Made by a program: the position numbers and the translations under genes
The notes under the pieces: model-generated
What the model was told of the DNA's origin: nothing
The model's input: the letters and a program-made list of their open reading frames with translations, nothing else
Database searches by the model: none
Source of the DNA: Actinoplanes sp. TBRC 11911
Lineage (GTDB): Bacteria; Actinomycetota; Actinomycetes; Mycobacteriales; Micromonosporaceae
Assembly (NCBI RefSeq): GCF_012933445.1
Contig: NZ_JABBNC010000005.1
Location: 186,001 to 250,000, forward strand
Reading direction: 5' to 3'
Length of the DNA: 64,000 nt
In this document: one piece after another, positions 42,258 through 50,453 of the stretch
Layout: the number at the start of each line of letters is the position of its first letter
How positions within the stretch are numbered: position 1 is the first letter of the stretch

Positions 42258-43163
42258 TGCGGCAGTGCGCGGTCCTGCTTTGTGGGACATCGCAACCACA
42301 TCGTGTAACTGTTCAGCTGGTTCCGTCGCCGGGAGTCCCCGTGCGAGGCGACGCCGCCAGGCCCGGCCAGGTCCCAGCTCCCCACAATGGGCGCCCCACC
42401 CTGGTGTGGGCAGTAGCGACGCCGGGGAGGCTGTGGCTCCCCACACCGCGGCCACCCCCACCCACGTGTGGGGAATCGCGACGCCGGGAAGGCCCTGGCT
42501 CCCCACACCGCGGCCACCCCCGCCCACGTGTGGGCAGTCACGACGCCGGGGAGGCTGCGGTTCCCCACACCATGGCGACCCACAGCGGGTGTGGGGAACC
42601 GTCACGGCCGGGACGTCCCCGCTCCCCACAGCGACGGCCCTCAGGTCCGCCACGGAAGGCCACCGCATCGGAGGGTGAGCGGCGCGAGAACCAGCTGAAC
42701 AGTTCCACATCGTGGACTTTTGCGAACCTTGGAGAGTTGCGCCCACATACGAGCCACAACTCTCCAAGGTTCACTTCTGGCTGGCAAATCCGCCCACGCA
42801 AAAGGCGCATTACCGGGCAAAAGTGACTCCACGATGGACGGTTGTCTCACATCGCGGATGCCGGGTCCAGGATGTGGTCGCCGGTCTCAGTATGCGGCCG
42901 CGAATCCCACGAAATGGAAGCGCCGCGGGTCAGTGTGCTGAAAGGGCAGATCATGCGTCGGCTGGGCTGAGCCCGGCGGTGCAGTTGCCCGACCGGTCGA
43001 CCCTGAAGCTCGTCGACCACCGCGACAATCCGGGGCCACACGCCCTCCGAGCTCTCGGTCACCGGAAAAGTCGGATATGCGCGGCTGGGCGGGGTAGATC
43101 GAACGATGCGCGATCGGAGCAGTGATCGCCTATGGCCGCCGAGTCGGATTAGGACTTGCTCGT
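42258..43163. mobile_element. Interspersed non-coding element, copy 2
   Basis: The core (42307-42704) has a perfect 17-bp inverted repeat AACTGTTCAGCTGGTTC/GAACCAGCTGAACAGTT and three to four hairpin-rich units of about 62 bp (CCCCACACC...GTGTGGGG). The adjacent module has a 16-bp perfect stem GAACCTTGGAGAGTTG (42724-42739) and CAACTCTCCAAGGTTC (42757-42772) with a 17-nt loop. About 400 bp further, GGACTTGCTCGT ends at 43163 and matches the terminus GGCACTTACTCGT of copy 3, with homology along the way (ATGGACG, CCACATCGCGG, GGGTCTCAG, GGAATGGAAGCG, GTCGGATATG). The left end is uncertain; 42258 assumes a CTCG duplication. Confidence 0.7.
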
Positions 43164-43165
43164 CT

Positions 43166-43209
43166 CGTAAAAAGTCGCGTAAAAAGTCAGTCGCGTAAAG
43201 GTCAGTCAC
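43166..43209. repeat. Short direct repeats GCGTAAAAAGTC
   Basis: TCGTAAAAAGTC, GCGTAAAAAGTCAGTC and GCGTAAAGGTCAGTC follow one another right after the end of element copy 2. They are A-rich in an otherwise GC-rich region. Function unknown. Confidence 0.7.
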
Positions 43210-43269
43210 ATGGCGCGGACTGCATCGGCCCGCCCCGGCCGGCACGGCCCGCGCTCGTGCCGAGATCGG

Positions 43270-43423
43270 CCGGCTACCCAAGGCGGGCTGGCAGGCTGGC
43301 GGGCTGGGGGCCGGGCTGGCGGGCGGGCCGGGCTGGCAGGCGGGCGGCGGGCCGGGCTGGCAGGCGGGCGGGCGGGCCGGCTGGCCGGCTGGCTGGCTGG
43401 CTGGCTGGCTGGCCGGCTGCAAA
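43270..43423. repeat. GGCTGGC / GGCGGGC microsatellite
   Basis: An irregular run of GGCTGGCAGGCGGGC units changes into pure GGCT tetranucleotide repeats near 43400, upstream of the pectate lyase promoter. It is likely a slippage hot spot. Confidence 0.85.
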
Positions 43424-43478
43424 TAACCTGCGTTGCCCCAGACATTGACTGACATCCACGTCCGTGTGACGGTTGCCA

Positions 43479-43494
43479 GGCAAGCGCTTTCCTC
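43479..43494. promoter_or_regulatory. LacI-type operator upstream of pectate lyase
   Basis: GGCAAGCGCTTTCCTC shares the 12-bp core AAGCGCTTTCCT with the catabolic-operon site at 39871. It lies 32 bp before the pectate lyase start and just downstream of a possible -35 (TTGACT at 43445). That position suits repression. Confidence 0.6.
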
Positions 43495-43525
43495 CAGCAT
43501 GAAGGCGTTCCCCGAAGGAGGCGCC

Positions 43526-44980
43526 ATGCCTGCAGCGACAACCATCGCCCTCGCAGCCGCGATGCTGAGCCTTCCGGTCGGCGTCACACCGTCCGCGCCG
43601 AGCCCCGCCGGTGTTGCACGAGCTGCCGCAAGCTTCGCCAGCCTTCCGGGCGCCGCCACAAACTCCGCAGACATCTCGCGGGCCGCCACAAACTCCGCAG
43701 ACATCTCGTGGGCAGCCACAAACTCGGCCGGCGGCGCCCAATCGGGCCCGAACGCGGCCGCGCCTCTTCTAGCCCGCCAGACCCTGCCTACCAACGACGG
43801 CTGGGCCGCCTCCGGCTCCGGCACCACCGGTGGCTCCGCCGCCGACGCCGCCCACGTCTTCGTCGTCCACACCAGGTCCGAACTCATCAGTGCCCTGGGC
43901 GGCGACCCCGCCACCAACGGCCAGAACGCCACCCCGAAGATCGTCCTCGTCAGCGGCCGCATCGACCTGGCCGAGGGCAAGTCGTGCCAGGACTTCACCG
44001 ATCCGGGCTACTCGCTCGACGCATTCCGCACGGCGTACGACCCGGGAATTTGGGGTCGAGCCTCCAAACCCACCGGCCCGATCGAAGACGCGCGCGTCCG
44101 GTCCGCCAAGCTCCAAGGCGAGCAGATCAAAATCAATGTCGGCAGCAACACCACGATCGTCGGCGTCAACGGGGGCCGCCTCGATCACGGCAGCCTCGTG
44201 CTCACCAACGTCAGCAACGTGATCGTGCGCAACCTGGAGGTCACCGACGCCGCCGACTGCTTCCCCGCCTGGGATCCGACCGACGGCGAGACCGGCAACT
44301 GGAACTCGCTCTACGACCTGGTTTCGCTCAGCGGCGCCAGCAACGTCTGGATCAACCACAACACCTTCAGCGACGGCACCAACCACGACGCGGACCAGCC
44401 CTTGTACTTCGGCCGCCCGTACCAGGTCCACGACGGCGCCACCGACTTCATCCGGGGCTCCGACCTGATCACCGTCTCGTACAACGACTACTACGACCAC
44501 GACAAGACCATGCTGATCGGCTCGACCGACACCCCCGGCGCCGACGTGGGCAAGCTGCGCGTCACCGTGCACCACAACCGTTTCGGCAACGTCGTCCAGC
44601 GCGCGCCGCGAGTCCGGTTCGGCCAGGTCGACGTGTACAACAACCTCTACATCGCCACCGACGTACGCACGTACCAGTACTCCCTCGGGGTCGGCGTGGA
44701 GTCCAGCATCTACGCCGAGAACAACTACTTCCGGTTGAGCGCCGGCGTCCCCACCGGCACCGTCATCCACTACTGGAAGGGCACCCGGATCACCGCGCTC
44801 GGCTCGCTGGTCCAGGTCGGCAGCCGCCTGCCGCGCAGGACCGATCTGGTCGCCGCGTACAACACGGCCTTCGATCCCGATCTCACGCCGGACGCGGGTT
44901 GGCAACCTTCCCTGCGTACGCGTGTGGACCCCACCCTGGCCGTCCCGGTGGTCGTGGCGGCCACCGCCGGGGCGCACTGA
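43526..44980 (+). CDS. Secreted pectate lyase, polysaccharide lyase family 1
   Basis: A 484-aa extracellular enzyme that cleaves polygalacturonate by beta-elimination. A hydrophobic N-terminus (TTIALAAAMLSLPVGVTPSA) is a signal sequence. An Ala/Ser-rich linker carries a 10-residue repeat (AATNSADISR). The parallel beta-helix shows VWINHNTFSDGTNHDADQP (calcium-binding Asp) and NVVQRAPRVRFG, which holds the catalytic Arg motif RxPxxR. AAGGAGG lies 6 nt before the ATG at 43526; an ATG at 43499 lacks one. The LacI-type operator upstream suggests joint control with the 36-40 kb operon. Confidence 0.92.
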   Translation: MPAATTIALAAAMLSLPVGVTPSAPSPAGVARAAASFASLPGAATNSADISRAATNSADISWAATNSAGGAQSGPNAAAPLLARQTLPTNDGWAASGSGTTGGSAADAAHVFVVHTRSELISALGGDPATNGQNATPKIVLVSGRIDLAEGKSCQDFTDPGYSLDAFRTAYDPGIWGRASKPTGPIEDARVRSAKLQGEQIKINVGSNTTIVGVNGGRLDHGSLVLTNVSNVIVRNLEVTDAADCFPAWDPTDGETGNWNSLYDLVSLSGASNVWINHNTFSDGTNHDADQPLYFGRPYQVHDGATDFIRGSDLITVSYNDYYDHDKTMLIGSTDTPGADVGKLRVTVHHNRFGNVVQRAPRVRFGQVDVYNNLYIATDVRTYQYSLGVGVESSIYAENNYFRLSAGVPTGTVIHYWKGTRITALGSLVQVGSRLPRRTDLVAAYNTAFDPDLTPDAGWQPSLRTRVDPTLAVPVVVAATAGAH

Positions 44981-45029
44981 AATCGCTGTTCGGCACCCCG
45001 CGCCCGACGTGAGCGGGCACGCTGAGAGC

Positions 45030-45650
45030 ATGCAGATCGGCGTCGTCGGAGCCGGCCGCCTGGGCGGGACACTGGCCGAATGGTGCGCGGAGAGCGGCCA
45101 CGACGTGGCGGTGACGTCCCGGCATCCCGAGCGCCTGACCCCGGTGGTCGACCACATGGGCGGCCACGGCATCGCGATGCACGTCCCGGACGCGGTGACT
45201 TTCGCCGACGTCGTCCTGTTCGCCCCGCCCTGGGAGTCGGCCCGGGAGGCGCTGGACATGGCCGGGGGCGCGCTGACCGGCAAGATCGTCATCGACGCGA
45301 CCAACCCGCCGACGCCCCCGGCCGGCGGCCGGATGAGTGGCCTGGAGACGCTGATCGAGTGGGCGCCCGAGGCCCATTGGGCGAAGGCCTTCAACACCCT
45401 CCCGGCCGACGTCCTGACCCGGCGCCGGGGCCACGATCCGCTGCTGGCCGAGTTCGTCTGCACCGAGCACCGGGACGCCCGCCGCGCCGCGACCACGATC
45501 ATCCGGGATCTGGGATTCGCCCCGTTCTACGCGGGCGGCCCGGAGACGGCCCGGCTGACCGAGCCGGGCGGCCCGCTCCAGCTCACCGAGGTCGACGTCT
45601 TCCACGCGAAGGACACGCTGGCCGACGCGATGGCCGGCTATTCCGCGTAG
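45030..45650 (+). CDS. NADPH-dependent F420 reductase-like dinucleotide-binding protein
   Basis: A 206-aa Rossmann protein. IGVVGAGRLGGTLAEW is the NAD(P) loop, with TSRHPERL after the second strand favouring NADPH. VVLFAPPW, KIVIDATNP and AKAFNTLP follow the order seen in NADP-dependent F420 oxidoreductase-like proteins. The start ATG at 45030 lies 49 bp after the pectate lyase. It may transfer hydride to F420 or act on a small substrate; the sequence does not settle this. Confidence 0.82.
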   Translation: MQIGVVGAGRLGGTLAEWCAESGHDVAVTSRHPERLTPVVDHMGGHGIAMHVPDAVTFADVVLFAPPWESAREALDMAGGALTGKIVIDATNPPTPPAGGRMSGLETLIEWAPEAHWAKAFNTLPADVLTRRRGHDPLLAEFVCTEHRDARRAATTIIRDLGFAPFYAGGPETARLTEPGGPLQLTEVDVFHAKDTLADAMAGYSA

Positions 45651-45659
45651 ACAGGCATG

Positions 45660-46376
45660 TCAGACCGGGACGTTGATGAACTCCTTGCCGCCGGTGTTCA
45701 CCACCCGGACCGACGCCACCTGGGCCGGGTCGATCAGCGCGCTGCCGTTCAGCGGCGTGCCGTTCGCCTCGCCCGCGGGGGACACCAGCCAGCTGCCGGC
45801 CAGGACCGCGGCGCCGTCCTTGCCGACGACCTCCAGCTTGCAGCGCTCGCCCGCCGGGATGCCGCCGACCGTGGCGCTGACCCGCACCCAGCCGGTCGCC
45901 GGGACCACCGACACCGTCATGCGGGCGCCGGTCGTGGCGGACACCCCGCTCGCCGAACGCTCGGCGGCCGGGACGGACGCGGCCGGTGGCGCGGCCTGCG
46001 GGGTGGACGAGGGTGCGGTCGTCCGGCCGACCAGGGCGCCGCCCACCACGGCCACCGCGACCACGGCGGCGGCGATCGAGGTCACCAGCGCCAACCGGCG
46101 GTGGCGGCGGCCGGCCGACTCCTGGCGGACCTGGCGCAGTGTGCGCTGCAGCAGCAGGTCGGCGTCGTCGGGCGGGCCGTCCAGCAGCATCGCCTCGGGG
46201 ACGTCGTCGAGCGCGGCGGACCACTCGCGCAGGGACTCGATCTCCTCGCGGCACGCCGTGCACGTCGTGAGGTGCTCGTCGGCGCGCTGCTTCTCCTCGG
46301 GAGTGAGCATGTCCATCACGTAGCCGGCCATGTCGACGTGGTCGTTGGTCGGGTTCGCGCTGTCCGGCGTACTCAT
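45660..46376 (-). CDS. Anti-sigma factor (zinc-finger, membrane-anchored)
   Basis: A 238-aa protein. The N-terminal motif H-x3-C-x2-C (ADEHLTTCTACREEIESL) is the ZAS-type zinc finger of anti-sigma factors. One membrane segment (LALVTSIAAAVVAVAVVGGALV) follows at about 97-118. An outer RskA-like C-terminal domain (GWVRVSATVGGIPAGERCKLEVVGKDG) ends the protein. It overlaps the sigma gene by ATGA, so sigma and anti-sigma are coupled. Signal-induced proteolysis outside the membrane is the family's usual mode of control. Confidence 0.9.
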   Translation of the reverse strand: MSTPDSANPTNDHVDMAGYVMDMLTPEEKQRADEHLTTCTACREEIESLREWSAALDDVPEAMLLDGPPDDADLLLQRTLRQVRQESAGRRHRRLALVTSIAAAVVAVAVVGGALVGRTTAPSSTPQAAPPAASVPAAERSASGVSATTGARMTVSVVPATGWVRVSATVGGIPAGERCKLEVVGKDGAAVLAGSWLVSPAGEANGTPLNGSALIDPAQVASVRVVNTGGKEFINVPV

Positions 46377-46906
46377 GATGCCAACCGTTCCGTGCCGGCC
46401 TCGCGCAAGGCCCGCAACGCGTAGAAGGAGCGTGATTTCACCGTGCCCGGCGGGATGCCGAGCGCCTCGGCGGCCTCGGCCACCGTGTTGCCTCGGAGGT
46501 AGACCTGTTCGAGCACTTCCCGGTGCTCGGCCGATAATCGGCTCAACGCGTCGACCACCACCATCGACGTCACCACACGGTCGGCGTGGTCGCCCTCGAC
46601 GGCGGCGTCCGGCGGGCTTTCGGCGACCTCGGGAGGGCGCCGGCCACGCGCTCGGATCTGGTCGAGCACGATGTTGCGGACGACGGTGAGCAGCCACCCG
46701 CGTACCGAGCCCTTGCCGTTGTTGAGGCTGTCCGGGTGGCGCCAGGCGCGCAGCAGCGCCTCCTGCACCACGTCCTCGGCGGCGGCGCGGTCGCGGGTCA
46801 GCTGCGTGGCGTACGCGAGCATGGCCCGTCCGTGTTCCTGCCACAGCGATCTGACGAGCGCTTCATCGGCCACCTCCCGATGTGATCGTGTCCTGGTCGA
46901 CGGCAT
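46373..46906 (-). CDS. ECF sigma factor (SigK/SigL-like)
   Basis: A 177-aa group-4 sigma factor. Region 2 is LVRSLWQEHGRAMLAYATQLTRDRAAAEDVVQEALLRAWRHPDSL. Region 4 is LSRLSAEHREVLEQVYLRGNTVAEAAEALGIPPGTVKSRSFYALRAL. GGGAGAG lies 4 nt before ATG 46906. It is coupled to its anti-sigma factor and divergent from a lipoprotein gene, a common three-gene arrangement in actinobacteria. A perfect AGTACGTACT palindrome (46965-46974), flanked by CCGTAG repeats, lies in the shared promoter region. Confidence 0.92.
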   Translation of the reverse strand: MPSTRTRSHREVADEALVRSLWQEHGRAMLAYATQLTRDRAAAEDVVQEALLRAWRHPDSLNNGKGSVRGWLLTVVRNIVLDQIRARGRRPPEVAESPPDAAVEGDHADRVVTSMVVVDALSRLSAEHREVLEQVYLRGNTVAEAAEALGIPPGTVKSRSFYALRALREAGTERLAS

Positions 46907-47097
46907 CGTCTCTCCCGATCTGGCGAATCGACATCGACGAAACTACTGTGCCGTAGCTACTCCCAGTACGTACTCCGTAGCCCAACCGGATCAAAAATCT
47001 TGGGAATTGGCACATTCGGCTGAACCGCCGGCGGACATCAAGGCGTGTGGATGGCATTGCCAAGAAGCCAAAAGCCAAGGGACCAGGGAGTGCGACC

Positions 47098-47832
47098 ATG
47101 CGGAAACGGATCTTCGTCGCGTTAGCGCTGGCCGGTGTCGTGAGCGTGGCGGGCTGCGACTTCCGGCTCGAGAAGAGCTCGGACAACAATCCGCCCGAAG
47201 CGGCGGAGGAGGCACCGGCGGCGGTGTCCTCGGCGGCGCCGCTCTCCCCCGATGGTCCGGCGGAACCTGGCGGTCTGGCGGGCGCAGCGGGCGGCGACGA
47301 GCAGGGCAGCCCCACCCCATCGGCAACCAACACTGAGGACAAAGCGGGCAAACCCACGGTCGTGAAGACCCAGAAGTGGGTGAAGATCTTCAGCGGCCCC
47401 TCCGACCAGGACATCACCCCGCCGAAGTCGCGGACCAGCGGCAGCAACACCGTCGAGCTGAACGCCACCGAGAACGAGCAGATCGGCACGTACGTCACGG
47501 ACGGCGCCGGCCGCACCCTCTACCGCTTCGACAAGGACACCAACAAGCCGCCGAAGTCGAACTGCAACGGCGACTGCCAGAAGGCGTGGCCGCCGCTGCT
47601 GATCAAGTCGCCCGGCAAGATCTTCCCGAAGGGCGTCGACCCCAAGATCCTCGGGTACGTCGAGCGCGCCGACGGCCACTGCCAGGTCACGATCAACGGC
47701 TGGCCGGTCTACTACTTCATCGCCGACGCGAAGCCCGGCGACCTCAACGGCCAGGGCGTCAACGGCACGTGGTTCGCGGTCGCCCCGGACGGCGGCAAGA
47801 CCAAGCCCATCCCGGGCGTCGGCGGCAACTGA
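47098..47832 (+). CDS. Lipoprotein with secreted repeat domain (COG4315 type)
   Basis: A 244-aa lipoprotein. The lipobox SVAGC places the lipidated Cys near residue 20. An acidic/Pro-rich linker leads to two copies of the short secreted repeat: VTDGAGRTLYRFDKDTN...CNGDCQKAWPPLL and ADGHCQVTINGWPVYYFIADAKPGDLNGQGVNGTWFAV. Its function is unknown, but this family is often found beside ECF sigma and anti-sigma genes. GGGAG lies 8 nt before ATG 47098. It is divergent from the sigma gene and may be its target. Confidence 0.87.
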   Translation: MRKRIFVALALAGVVSVAGCDFRLEKSSDNNPPEAAEEAPAAVSSAAPLSPDGPAEPGGLAGAAGGDEQGSPTPSATNTEDKAGKPTVVKTQKWVKIFSGPSDQDITPPKSRTSGSNTVELNATENEQIGTYVTDGAGRTLYRFDKDTNKPPKSNCNGDCQKAWPPLLIKSPGKIFPKGVDPKILGYVERADGHCQVTINGWPVYYFIADAKPGDLNGQGVNGTWFAVAPDGGKTKPIPGVGGN

Positions 47833-47852
47833 GCAAACCAAACATCGGGGGT

Positions 47853-47886
47853 ACGCCCGGCGGCAGCGCACGCTTCCGCCGGGCGT
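47853..47886 (+). terminator. Terminator hairpin after the lipoprotein gene
   Basis: ACGCCCGGCGG (47853-47863) and CCGCCGGGCGT (47876-47886) form an 11-bp perfect stem with a 12-nt loop, 21 bp after the stop. It lacks a long U-tract, as is usual in this group. Confidence 0.75.
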
Positions 47887-47944
47887 GTCATGTCCGACCA
47901 ACGGACCATTCCGCCAAGGTGACCGCGGCAATACTCTGTGCTGC

Positions 47945-49195
47945 ATGCTGCCGCCGTTCCCTGAGGGATTCGTGGTCGGGGTGTCCACGTCGGCCTATCA
48001 AATCGAGGGCGCGACCACGGACGACGGCCGCGAACCGTCTATTTGGGACACTTTTGCGCACACCCGCGGCAACACCCGGAACGGGGACACCGGCGACATC
48101 GCGTGCGACCACTACCACCGCTGGCCCGAGGATCTCGATCTGCTGGTGGAGCTCGGCGTCGACGCGTACCGCTTCTCAATCGCCTGGCCCCGCCAGAGCA
48201 ACCTCGACTTCTACGATCGCCTCGTGGACGGCCTGCTGGCGCGCGGCATCACGCCGCTGCCCACCCTCTACCACTGGGATCTGCCGCAGGCCCTGGAGGA
48301 CCGCGGCGGCTGGCTGAACCGAGAGACGAGCGAGCGTTTCGCGCAGTACGCCGCGAACGTCGGCCGTCGCCTGGGCGACCGGGTGCACCGCTGGATCACG
48401 CTGAACGAACCGGTCGTGCACATGGCCGAGGGGTACGCGTTCGGCACGCACGCACCGGGCCGCACGCTCATGCTCGACGCCCTCCCGGTCGCGCACCATC
48501 TGCTGCTCGCCCACGGACTGGCCGCGCAGACCCTGCCGGGCGAGGTGATGCTCACCAACAACTGCACCCCGGTGATGCCGGCGAGCGACGACGAGGCCGA
48601 CCACGCGGCCGCCGCGATCTACGACGGATTCCACAATCGGCTGTTCAACGACCCGGTGATGCTGGGCACCTATCCGATGGACGTGCCAGGAGTCCGCGAC
48701 GGCGACATGGACATCATCCGTACGCCGATGCACGCGCTCGGCATCAACTACTACAACCCGACCCGGATCGCGGCCGCCGACGGACCGTTGCCCTTCCGGA
48801 TGGTGCCCATCGAGGGCGCCGAAACCACCGCGTTCGGCTGGCCGGTGGTCCCGGAGGGCTTGTACGACCTGCTCACCGGCCTGAAGCGGACGTACGCCGA
48901 GGCGCTGCCCCCGATCTACATCACCGAGAACGGCTGCTCCAGTGACGAGGGTACGGCGGACAAGTCCCGGATCGACTACCTGGACGCCCACCTGCGCGCG
49001 GCGCACCGGGCGCTGACCGACGGCGTGGACCTGCGCGGCTTCTTCGTCTGGTCGCTGCTCGACAACTTCGAGTGGTCGGACGGCTACCGGCAGCGGTTCG
49101 GCCTGGTCGGCGTCGATTTCGCGACGCAGGTCCGCACCCGCAACGACAGTTTCCGCTGGTTACGCGACGAACTGACCCGGCGGCGTGACCACTGA
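47945..49195 (+). CDS. Family GH1 beta-glucosidase
   Basis: A 416-aa cytoplasmic glycosidase (no signal peptide). The GH1 N-terminal signature FVVGVSTSAYQIEGA is present. The acid/base Glu lies in WITLNEPVV, and the nucleophile Glu in IYITENGCS. The C-terminal WSLLDNFEWSDGYRQRFGLVGVDF binds the glucose ring. At 416 residues it is shorter than the usual 440-480 because the RFSIAWPR loop is shortened. The stop overlaps the next gene by 11 bp, so it likely hydrolyses disaccharides imported by that transporter. Confidence 0.93.
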   Translation: MLPPFPEGFVVGVSTSAYQIEGATTDDGREPSIWDTFAHTRGNTRNGDTGDIACDHYHRWPEDLDLLVELGVDAYRFSIAWPRQSNLDFYDRLVDGLLARGITPLPTLYHWDLPQALEDRGGWLNRETSERFAQYAANVGRRLGDRVHRWITLNEPVVHMAEGYAFGTHAPGRTLMLDALPVAHHLLLAHGLAAQTLPGEVMLTNNCTPVMPASDDEADHAAAAIYDGFHNRLFNDPVMLGTYPMDVPGVRDGDMDIIRTPMHALGINYYNPTRIAAADGPLPFRMVPIEGAETTAFGWPVVPEGLYDLLTGLKRTYAEALPPIYITENGCSSDEGTADKSRIDYLDAHLRAAHRALTDGVDLRGFFVWSLLDNFEWSDGYRQRFGLVGVDFATQVRTRNDSFRWLRDELTRRRDH

Positions 49196-50381
49196 AGCCA
49201 GACCCCGCGTCGGCGGGGCTTGGATCTCCCTGCTGTCGGTGGCGAACCTCGGTCTCTGGATGGGGTATTTCGGCCCGCTTCAGGTGCTCTTGCCCGAACA
49301 GGTGTCCTGGTTCGCGGCCGACGGCGAGGAGACGCTGGCGCTGGCGATCGTCACCGGCTTCGGCGCGCTGGTCGCCGCGGTGACCGGCCCGATCGCGGGC
49401 GCTCTGTCCGACGTGACGACCTCGCGCACCGGCCGGCGGCACCCCTGGATCATGGCGGGCGCGCTGGTCGGCGGCGTCGGTCTGGTGCTGCTGGCCAGCC
49501 AGGCCTCGGTTCTCGGGCTGACCGTGGCGTGGTGCATCACGCAGGCCGGCCTGAACGCGATGCAGGCCGGGCTGACCGCCGTGGTCCCGGACCGCACGCC
49601 GGTGCTGCAGCGGGGCATCGTCTCGGGTTGGGTCGGCCTCACCCAGTCCGTCGGTGTGGTGGCCGGCGTCCTGGTGGTGACCCTGGCGGCCGACGAGGCC
49701 CAGGGCTACCTGCTGATCGCGGTGCTGGTGCTGGCCACCGCGGCGCCGTTCGTGCTGTTCACCACCGACCCGCCGCTGATCGTCGCCGCGCCGCCGCGAT
49801 TCCGGCTGCGGTTCAGTCGCGACCACGACTTCCGCTGGGCGTTCGCGACCCGGTTCCTGGTGCAGCTCGGCAACGCGATGGCGACCCTGTACCTGCTGTT
49901 CTTCCTGCGGGACCGGATCGGCTACGGCGACCCGGAGAACGGGCTGGCGATCGTCGTCGTGGTCTACACGGTGGCCACCGTCGCGACCGTCGTCGTGGGC
50001 GGCTGGATCTCCGACCGGTCCGGGCGCCGCAAGCCGTCGGTGATCCTCTCCGGCTACGTCATGGCGGCCGGCGCCCTGATCCTCGCGTTCTGGCCGGCCT
50101 GGCCGGGCGCGCTGACCGCGGCGGTGGTGCTGGGCCTGGGCTTCGGCGTCTACCTGTCGGTGGACCAGGCGCTGATCACCCAGGTGCTGCCGTCGGCCGA
50201 CGACCGGGCGCGTGATCTCGGCGTCATCAACATCGCGAACTCGGCGCCCCAGGTGCTCGGCCCGGCGCTCGCCTTCCCGCTGGTCAACTGGCTCGGCGGT
50301 TACCCCTCGCTGTACGTCGCGGTGGCTGCGGTCACCATCCTGGGATCGGTGCTGGTGACGAGGATCAAAGCGGTGAGGTGA
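49185..50381 (+). CDS. MFS transporter linked to beta-glucosidase
   Basis: A 398-aa major facilitator with about 12 membrane segments. GALSDVTTSRTGRRHPWIM matches the loop 2-3 motif of sugar:cation symporter-like (GPH-type) proteins, and GGWISDRSGRRKPSVI is the second-half equivalent. The GTG at 49185 lies inside the beta-glucosidase coding region, so translation is coupled. It probably imports a beta-glucoside. Direction and substrate are inferred. Confidence 0.86.
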   Translation: MTTEARPRVGGAWISLLSVANLGLWMGYFGPLQVLLPEQVSWFAADGEETLALAIVTGFGALVAAVTGPIAGALSDVTTSRTGRRHPWIMAGALVGGVGLVLLASQASVLGLTVAWCITQAGLNAMQAGLTAVVPDRTPVLQRGIVSGWVGLTQSVGVVAGVLVVTLAADEAQGYLLIAVLVLATAAPFVLFTTDPPLIVAAPPRFRLRFSRDHDFRWAFATRFLVQLGNAMATLYLLFFLRDRIGYGDPENGLAIVVVVYTVATVATVVVGGWISDRSGRRKPSVILSGYVMAAGALILAFWPAWPGALTAAVVLGLGFGVYLSVDQALITQVLPSADDRARDLGVINIANSAPQVLGPALAFPLVNWLGGYPSLYVAVAAVTILGSVLVTRIKAVR

Positions 50382-50453
50382 GTAGCGTCTCTGGCCTGAA
50401 CAACCTCCTCCGTACACCGTCGATAGTGACGTTGTGAAAGGAGGCCGGCCGAG

